The notes under the pieces: model-generated
Seen by the model: only the letters and a program-made list of their open reading frames with translations
What the model was told of the DNA's origin: nothing
The model's database searches: none
In this document: piece by piece, positions 6,159-10,654 of the stretch
Numbering within the stretch: the stretch's first letter is position 1
Layout: every line of letters begins with the position of its first letter
Made by a program: the position numbers and the translations under genes
Source: an uncultured Geobacter sp.
GTDB taxonomy: Bacteria > Desulfobacterota > Desulfuromonadia > Geobacterales > Geobacteraceae
NCBI GenBank assembly: GCA_937886325.1
Contig: CALABV010000105.1
Location: 1 to 10,654 of the forward strand
Direction: 5' to 3'
Length of the DNA: 10,654 bases

Positions 6159-8390
6159 TTATTTGTCATCCGGACGGGGTATACCGGCAAGCAGCGCCAG
6201 GAATTCCGAAACCTCTTCCTGGTTCCTCAGGTAGTATTCCGCCTCCGGGCTTCCGCCGACGGAAACGGCTATTCCGGTTCCTCGAACCGCTCGAAACCCG
6301 TCTTCGTCGCTGCTGTCATCTCCCATGTAGACGGGGATTCTTCCCGCGCCCACCCCTTGCATGAGCCGGATCACCGCATCCCCTTTGGTAAAAGCCGAGG
6401 GCGGCCGTATCTCGAACACCTTTCTCCCCTCGCTGATGAGCAGCCTTTCCTTGTAGACTCCGGCAATCTCCCGGAATAAAGATGAAAACCGGTCCAGGAC
6501 CGCCGGATTTACCTTCCTGAAGTGAATGCTGGCGGTGACTTCCTTGTCTTCAATCTGAACTCCGGGAAAAGTGGCGAAAGCTCCATGTGCTGCTTCGAGG
6601 AAATCCGCCAGGAGGCGCCGTCCGGCCTCGCTGGGTGCGACACCGTCCATTTCTGCGCCATGATTGCCGCCGTATATCAGTCCGGTTACATTCACGCGTC
6701 TCCTGAGATCGCCAAGGCTACGTCCGCTGATGACCGCTATGGGATAACGTTCGCGCAGGATTTCGATGAGTGCCCTGATGGTGTCCGGCATCGCCGCCGT
6801 TTCCGGGCTTTCCACGATAGGGGCAAGGGTGCCGTCGAAATCGAGGCAGAGAAAAAGGTCTTTTCCGGAGAGACGCTCTCGTATCTCTTCCGTGTTGCTG
6901 AGAGCGTGCCTGGCACCCCGCTTTACCGCGGGAATGATGCTGAGCTCGTCGAGTATGTCCCCTACCCAGTGAAATACGGTGTTTTTTCGAACCGTATCCC
7001 GCAGGGCGGCCATTCGTTCGCGCTTTTCCCGTTCGGGCATGGTAAGCGCCCTGTGGATAGCGGAAGCAAAGGTGCCGGCATCGAACGGGTCGACCTGGAT
7101 CGCATCCTTGAGCTCAGCCGCGGCCCCGGCCTCCCTGCCGAGAATAAGCGCACCCGTATCGCCGCATCGTGAGGCGACATATTCCTTTGCCACCAGGTTC
7201 ATCCCGTCACGGAGCGGAGTAATAATCGCAACATCGGCCAGACGGTACCATGCGGCAAGCACCTCCTGTTCCAGCTTGTTCCCTAGGTAGAGAACCGGCT
7301 GCCATTCGCTCGTGCCGTACTTCCCGTTGATCGCGGCGATGCGTTCCTCGACTTCCCGCCGGTAGCTCCGGTACGGCAGGCAGTTCCTCGTCATGACGGC
7401 TATCTGCACGAAGGTGAATGACCCGATAAAAACCGGGTAGCGCCGAAAAAAGATGTCCAGCGCATCCAGTCGCTGTACGATTCCCTTGGTGTAGTCGAGA
7501 CGATCGGCGGCAAGCCCGACCAGGCCGGGCAATCGATGTTTCGACCTGATCTCCGTGACCATTTCAGACGTTTCGGCCGAGGCCGAGATCGCATCAAACC
7601 TGTGGAAGTCTATGCTGATGGGAAATGCCCGGACCCGGGTGATGCGGCCCTGACGGCTGACGGTCATGGCGTCGTGATCGACGGACGCTTCCGGGCAGGA
7701 TTCGGCGCATTTAAGAAAATTCTCCGCATGGGAGGGGATCTGGAAGCCGATGAGGTCGTTGCCGAGGAGTCCGGCTATCAGTTCCTCGCCGTGGGGCGCG
7801 TGGCTGAAGATGTCGGGATCGGGCCAGGGAACGTGCCAGAAATGGGCGATGGTCCGCCTCGGATTCTCCGAGCGGAGGATGGCGGGCGCCAGGCAGAGGT
7901 GGTAATCGTGGAGCCAGACCGTGGAGTCCTCGTCAGCTTCCCGGAGAATCGCCTCGGCAAAGAGAAGGTTGGCCTTCCGGTACTCATCCCAGTATCGTTC
8001 GCGGATACGGATGCGTTCCGGCTCTCCGTGGAAGAGCGGCCAGAGGACACTGTTGCAGAACCCCCGGTAATAGTTTTTTTGGGAATCCGGTGAAAGCCAC
8101 ACCCGTCTCAGCCTGTAGGCGGGACATGAAGGCGGGACCCAGAGTCGATCCTTCTCATCAGCGCCCTTACGGTCGCCGCTGCCGCTTCCCCATGCCACCC
8201 ATGTGCCGCCCGTTACCCGCAGGACCGCGTCCAGGGCCGAAACAAGACCTCCTGTCGGAATCTCGAGTCTCAGGCCTCGACCACATCGCCGGTGCGAAAA
8301 CGGCTCCCGGTTGGAGGCGACGACGAGTCCTCCCCTGAAACTGTCGCCTTTCCCTGATAGGCGCGGATTGGGGCAGTACGGACATGCCAT
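6159..8390 (-). CDS. Bifunctional trehalose-6-phosphate synthase/phosphatase (OtsA-OtsB fusion)
   Basis: The 743-residue protein joins a GT20 synthase (about 20-490) to a HAD-type trehalose-phosphate phosphatase (about 505-740). Synthase marks are VASNREP at 24-30, GGLVSAL at 47-53, HDYHL at 161-165, HVPWPDPDIF near 186-195, DRLDYTKGI at 296-304 (donor-binding Arg 297 and Lys 302), and PLRDGMNLVAKEY at 392-404. Phosphatase marks are DFDGT at 517-521 (nucleophile Asp 517 and Asp 519), ISGRS at 554-558, Lys 669 in FTKGD, and GDDSSDEDGF at 690-699. The enzyme would join glucose from UDP- or ADP-glucose to glucose-6-phosphate and then remove the phosphate to give trehalose, a cytoplasmic osmoprotectant. 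Glucosylglycerol-phosphate synthase is a close GT20 relative and cannot be fully excluded, but the C-terminal TPP-type phosphatase favours trehalose. The start ATG lies 3 bases after the stop of the upstream gene and has only a weak ribosome site, so translation is probably coupled. The first 20 residues, with a CPYCP stretch, precede the conserved fold. Confidence 0.93.
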   Translation of the reverse strand: MACPYCPNPRLSGKGDSFRGGLVVASNREPFSHRRCGRGLRLEIPTGGLVSALDAVLRVTGGTWVAWGSGSGDRKGADEKDRLWVPPSCPAYRLRRVWLSPDSQKNYYRGFCNSVLWPLFHGEPERIRIRERYWDEYRKANLLFAEAILREADEDSTVWLHDYHLCLAPAILRSENPRRTIAHFWHVPWPDPDIFSHAPHGEELIAGLLGNDLIGFQIPSHAENFLKCAESCPEASVDHDAMTVSRQGRITRVRAFPISIDFHRFDAISASAETSEMVTEIRSKHRLPGLVGLAADRLDYTKGIVQRLDALDIFFRRYPVFIGSFTFVQIAVMTRNCLPYRSYRREVEERIAAINGKYGTSEWQPVLYLGNKLEQEVLAAWYRLADVAIITPLRDGMNLVAKEYVASRCGDTGALILGREAGAAAELKDAIQVDPFDAGTFASAIHRALTMPEREKRERMAALRDTVRKNTVFHWVGDILDELSIIPAVKRGARHALSNTEEIRERLSGKDLFLCLDFDGTLAPIVESPETAAMPDTIRALIEILRERYPIAVISGRSLGDLRRRVNVTGLIYGGNHGAEMDGVAPSEAGRRLLADFLEAAHGAFATFPGVQIEDKEVTASIHFRKVNPAVLDRFSSLFREIAGVYKERLLISEGRKVFEIRPPSAFTKGDAVIRLMQGVGAGRIPVYMGDDSSDEDGFRAVRGTGIAVSVGGSPEAEYYLRNQEEVSEFLALLAGIPRPDDK

Positions 8391-8393
8391 GGC

Positions 8394-9695
8394 TCAATCG
8401 ATCCTGAGAGGTGTGTAGATGCCCGGCGTGAACGGCTGATCATCGGGCGAGTCCATGAGTCCCTGGAGCTTGCCCCGGTCCAGGAAGTTCAGCACCAGGT
8501 ACATGAACTCCCGCCCCCTGACAAGGCTGAGCCCTCCCGCGGCGCAACTCACCTCGTCGAATCTCATCACGTCATCCCTCCGGACGAACTTCCCGGTCAT
8601 GACCAGGGGCACGTTTTCTCCGGTGTGGATCATGGTGCCGGAAGAGGCGGTGGAATGGTCGGCGGTAACTATGAAGAGTACGTCATCATCCGGAATGATC
8701 TCCGCCAGGGCATAGTCGAGCGCCCCGTCGATCTCTTCCAATACCCGTTTCTTGACCAGAGGGTCCCTGGTGTGTCCGGCTTCGTCCGTGACCTTGGTAT
8801 GGACGTGGATGAAGTCGTATTCGACGGCCTTGTGCGCCGCCTTGAGCCTCTCCCGCAGGTCCCCGGCGGGATCGTCCGTGTCCCCGACCTTCCTGGTGTC
8901 CAGGCCGATCACCCTGCCGAGCCCTTGATAGACGGTGCCGGAGGCGATGAGGAGTCCCCTGAGGCCCCATTTTTCCGTAAACGACGGGAGTCCGGCAAGC
9001 ATCCCGGCCCGCTGCGTGCCAACCGCGTTGATGGGCGGAAGCCCGCTTGCGGCCCGTTGTTCGTTGAGGGGATGCTTCGACAGGGTCCGGTAGCTCCACC
9101 GCAGGTAGTCATTGAGGAAACGGGCCGTGCTCCGGGCGCGGGGATCGTCCGATACGGCGCGCAACGGCAGGACTTCCATGAGTGGTCGGCCCTCGATAAT
9201 CGGGTTGGAGTCCGTCACTCCCTTCGAAACCTCTCCCCTGAGGCGGAGGATACCGCCGATGCCTTTCGTGGGCAGAAAGTCCGCCTCAATGCCGTGAGCG
9301 GAAAATTTTCCGATCGCGCCATGGAGAAGCCGACAGCTCTCCCGATCCACCTTCGGGTCTTCATGGGAGAGAACCAGTCTCCCCTGCTCCTCCGTCACGG
9401 AAAAAATTCGGGACAGGAGGGCAACGTCGCCTTCCCGGATGTCGAGACCCTCCCCCAGAGCCTCCACGGCGCCGCGGCCGGGAAACTCCTCAAGCCGGTA
9501 GCCGAACATGAGAAAGTGGGCGAGTTCGCTGGGAAGGGACGTGCCCTGGAGGTGAGCGTGGAACAGTCCGTTCATGCCGATGGATGCAATCCTGTCGAGA
9601 TTGGGGGTGCGGGCTGCCTGAAGGGGGGTCCTGTTGTTGAGAATCGGGTGGCTTCGGTCACCGAGGCCGTCAAGAAGGAGAAGGATGCAACGCAT
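8394..9695 (-). CDS. apgM: Archaeal-type cofactor-independent phosphoglycerate mutase homologue
   Basis: This 433-residue protein belongs to the alkaline phosphatase superfamily, ApgM branch, which interconverts 3- and 2-phosphoglycerate using two metal ions. Visible marks are LLLDGLGDR at 6-14 (metal Asp 9), the TPLQAARTPNLDRIAS core at 23-38, a candidate phospho-Ser at 56 in LPSELAHFLMFGY, FPGRGAVEALGEG at 71-83, VHTKVTDEAGHTRDP at 298-312 (Asp 304, His 308), TADHST at 344-349 (Asp 346, His 347), and HTGENVPLV at 357-365 (His 357). All metal positions appear kept. In ApgM proteins the Ser is usually followed by Asp (GSD); here it is SE, so the substrate may differ. Members are usually a little shorter (about 400). 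The ATG at 9695 has AAGGA at 9705-9701, 5 bases away. It heads the operon with otsAB and the adenylyltransferase-like gene. Confidence 0.88.
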   Translation of the reverse strand: MRCILLLLDGLGDRSHPILNNRTPLQAARTPNLDRIASIGMNGLFHAHLQGTSLPSELAHFLMFGYRLEEFPGRGAVEALGEGLDIREGDVALLSRIFSVTEEQGRLVLSHEDPKVDRESCRLLHGAIGKFSAHGIEADFLPTKGIGGILRLRGEVSKGVTDSNPIIEGRPLMEVLPLRAVSDDPRARSTARFLNDYLRWSYRTLSKHPLNEQRAASGLPPINAVGTQRAGMLAGLPSFTEKWGLRGLLIASGTVYQGLGRVIGLDTRKVGDTDDPAGDLRERLKAAHKAVEYDFIHVHTKVTDEAGHTRDPLVKKRVLEEIDGALDYALAEIIPDDDVLFIVTADHSTASSGTMIHTGENVPLVMTGKFVRRDDVMRFDEVSCAAGGLSLVRGREFMYLVLNFLDRGKLQGLMDSPDDQPFTPGIYTPLRID

Positions 9696-9717
9696 GAAAT
9701 TCCTTTAAGGCTAGTAG

Positions 9718-9788
9718 GCTGAAGACTGAAGATTGAAGGAAAAGCGAAAAGCAAGGGTTTCAAACCTTAAGCCGTCAGCCTTCAGTCT
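9718..9788. repeat. Tandem heptamers forming an imperfect inverted repeat
   Basis: Three heptamers lie head to tail at 9718-9738 (GCTGAAG, ACTGAAG, ATTGAAG). A reversed copy of the same motif lies at 9772-9788 (CCTTCAGTCT end), so AGACTGAAG at 9723-9731 pairs perfectly with 9780-9788 and the stem extends imperfectly to 9739/9772. A short hairpin AAGGGTTTCAAACCTT sits inside the loop at 9753-9768. No T-run follows, so this is not a standard terminator. Confidence 0.6.
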
Positions 9789-9801
9789 GCTCTTGCCACG
9801 A

Positions 9802-9807
9802 ATTATA
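9802..9807 (-). promoter_or_regulatory. Possible -10 box upstream of the phosphoglycerate mutase operon
   Basis: A consensus TATAAT is read on the minus strand 3 bases after the isomerase stop codon. No good -35 lies at the right distance, so the match is weak overall. If used, it would give a leader of about 100 bases that contains the whole inverted repeat. Confidence 0.3.
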
Positions 9808-9809
9808 GC

Positions 9810-10628
9810 CTACGCAGCGACAAGGGGAAGCGGGTCATGGTACGAGGCCATGCCTGCATCGATGGAGAGGCTGGCGAGATAGCTCCGGAGGATGTCCCGT
9901 GTGCGAAGCGCTTCGGACGGATTCATGAGTTCGATGACCCACCAGTCGCAGGAGGCCGCCAGACCGAGGAGGTCCAGGCGGTTGTGGATGTCCGACAGGC
10001 AGCCGGGAGGGACGTGGCCGAAGCCGTTCAGTTCCGTATGGTAGATGTGGGCATTCAGTATCCGATCCCGGTTGGGAAGGACATAGTCGCCGAAGATGTC
10101 GTCCCGGTCGTGCAGGTTGCGCACCGCATGGGCGTGGCCGATATCGATGGTGACATGGGCGTCGCTTTCCGCCACGATGCGGCGGAACAGCAACGGGTCG
10201 TTGGTGAGAGGCGTGGTCAGGTTTTCCAGTGCCACGGCAACGCCGTTGCGTCGGCCGTGCGCAACCAGAACCGCCAGATTCTCGATGGCACGTTCCACGT
10301 CGATACCCTCGCCGGTCGGATTGCCGAGTCCGGAATGCACGGTCATGTGACGTCCCCCGGCGCGGGCAACCTGGTCCACGGTCCGCATCAGAAGGGACAG
10401 GGAGTCGTCGCCCCGCTGGTCGGTGTACGCTACGTCATTTCCGTGAAAACGGCAGTGAAAGCGAACCTGAAATCCGTGAAGAGACTTCATCCGGGAGAGG
10501 AAATCCTTTTCGGGCAGGGATGGATCGATGGACCAGTCTATGCCGTCAAAGCCCTCAATGGCCGCATAATCTGCAAGTTTTTCCGCGTCCTGGTCGAAAA
10601 TGTTACATATGGCGATTGTCGGTTGCAT
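9810..10628 (-). CDS. TIM-barrel sugar phosphate isomerase/epimerase-like enzyme
   Basis: The 272-residue protein has the xylose isomerase-like/AP endonuclease family 2 TIM-barrel layout. Alternating strand-helix blocks carry a likely divalent-metal set: Glu 135 in VALEN, Asp 162 and His 165 in TIDIGHAH, His 194 in AHIYHT, and Glu 233 in VIELMNP; His 98 in TVHSG is a further conserved position. Family members isomerise or epimerise sugars or related polyols such as inosose, and some cleave DNA at abasic sites; the short length and lack of endonuclease-IV-type extra His/Asp ligands favour a sugar enzyme. The substrate cannot be read from the sequence. The start is the ATG at 10628, near the window edge, with only a weak TAGG upstream, so the promoter is outside. 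It is 114 bases from the phosphoglycerate mutase homologue, so it may be a separate unit or a leaky first gene of that operon. Confidence 0.85.
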   Translation of the reverse strand: MQPTIAICNIFDQDAEKLADYAAIEGFDGIDWSIDPSLPEKDFLSRMKSLHGFQVRFHCRFHGNDVAYTDQRGDDSLSLLMRTVDQVARAGGRHMTVHSGLGNPTGEGIDVERAIENLAVLVAHGRRNGVAVALENLTTPLTNDPLLFRRIVAESDAHVTIDIGHAHAVRNLHDRDDIFGDYVLPNRDRILNAHIYHTELNGFGHVPPGCLSDIHNRLDLLGLAASCDWWVIELMNPSEALRTRDILRSYLASLSIDAGMASYHDPLPLVAA

Positions 10629-10654
10629 GGCCTACGAAGATATCTGATGCAGAT

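Noticed and set aside
8370..8380. CPYCP near the N-terminus of the OtsA-OtsB fusion as a zinc or redox site
   Set aside because: A lone CXXC ahead of the conserved fold with no partner cysteines; it may even lie in poorly conserved leader sequence.
8625..9722. Long plus-strand open frame of 365 residues
   Set aside because: It lies antisense to the phosphoglycerate mutase homogue, whose minus-strand frame shows clear family motifs. High GC content readily gives such shadow frames.
9753..9768. GGTTTCAAACC-type palindrome as a CRISPR repeat remnant
   Set aside because: Only one copy, no spacers and no cas genes; it is a short hairpin inside the larger inverted repeat.
10642..10654. ATCTG-ATG-CAGAT inverted repeat upstream of the isomerase
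   Set aside because: Arms of only 5 bases at the window edge; too short to support as an operator without the flanking sequence.

Overview
The window is about 10.7 kb of GC-rich bacterial DNA with every supported gene on the minus strand, so transcription runs from high to low coordinates. The set of genes (multi-rhodanese lipoprotein, Fe-S protein with CCG domains, OtsA-OtsB fusion, archaeal-type phosphoglycerate mutase) and the C-run/TTTGTCAAA intergenic palindrome fit a Geobacter-like member of the Desulfuromonadia. That assignment is inference from style and content; no rRNA or other marker gene is present. No tRNA, rRNA, CRISPR array, insertion sequence or phage gene was seen.

Layout in the direction of transcription: (1) 10628-9810, a TIM-barrel sugar-phosphate isomerase/epimerase-like enzyme. 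(2) A 114-bp gap with a tandem heptamer/inverted repeat and a possible promoter. (3) A tight three-gene operon, 9695-5548: an archaeal-type phosphoglycerate mutase homologue, a bifunctional trehalose-6-phosphate synthase/phosphatase, and a small nucleotidyltransferase resembling NMN adenylyltransferase; the gaps are 3 and 29 bases. (4) An AT-rich regulatory gap, 5406-5547, with a 15-bp palindrome next to a candidate promoter. (5) A second unit, 5405-722: an exported lipoprotein with four rhodanese domains, an outer-membrane beta-barrel protein, and an Fe-S protein with two [4Fe-4S] motifs and two CCG domains fused to a TVP38/TMEM64 (VTT) membrane domain. (6) A palindromic intergenic element at 628-713. 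(7) 587 to the window edge, the N-terminal part of a family 2 glycosyltransferase.

The first operon looks like central carbon and compatible-solute metabolism (trehalose made from a sugar nucleotide and glucose-6-phosphate). The second is the most unusual part. Its products would sit in the outer-membrane/periplasmic space (rhodanese lipoprotein), in the outer membrane (barrel) and in the inner membrane with a cytoplasmic Fe-S redox head (CCG-VTT fusion). This suggests an envelope-spanning module for handling sulfur or a related chalcogen such as selenium or tellurium. The function is inference; the domain order, alternating active-site cysteines and gene coupling are read directly from the sequence.

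No gene-free stretch exceeds 300 bases; the longest are 588-721, 5406-5547 and 9696-9809, each described below.
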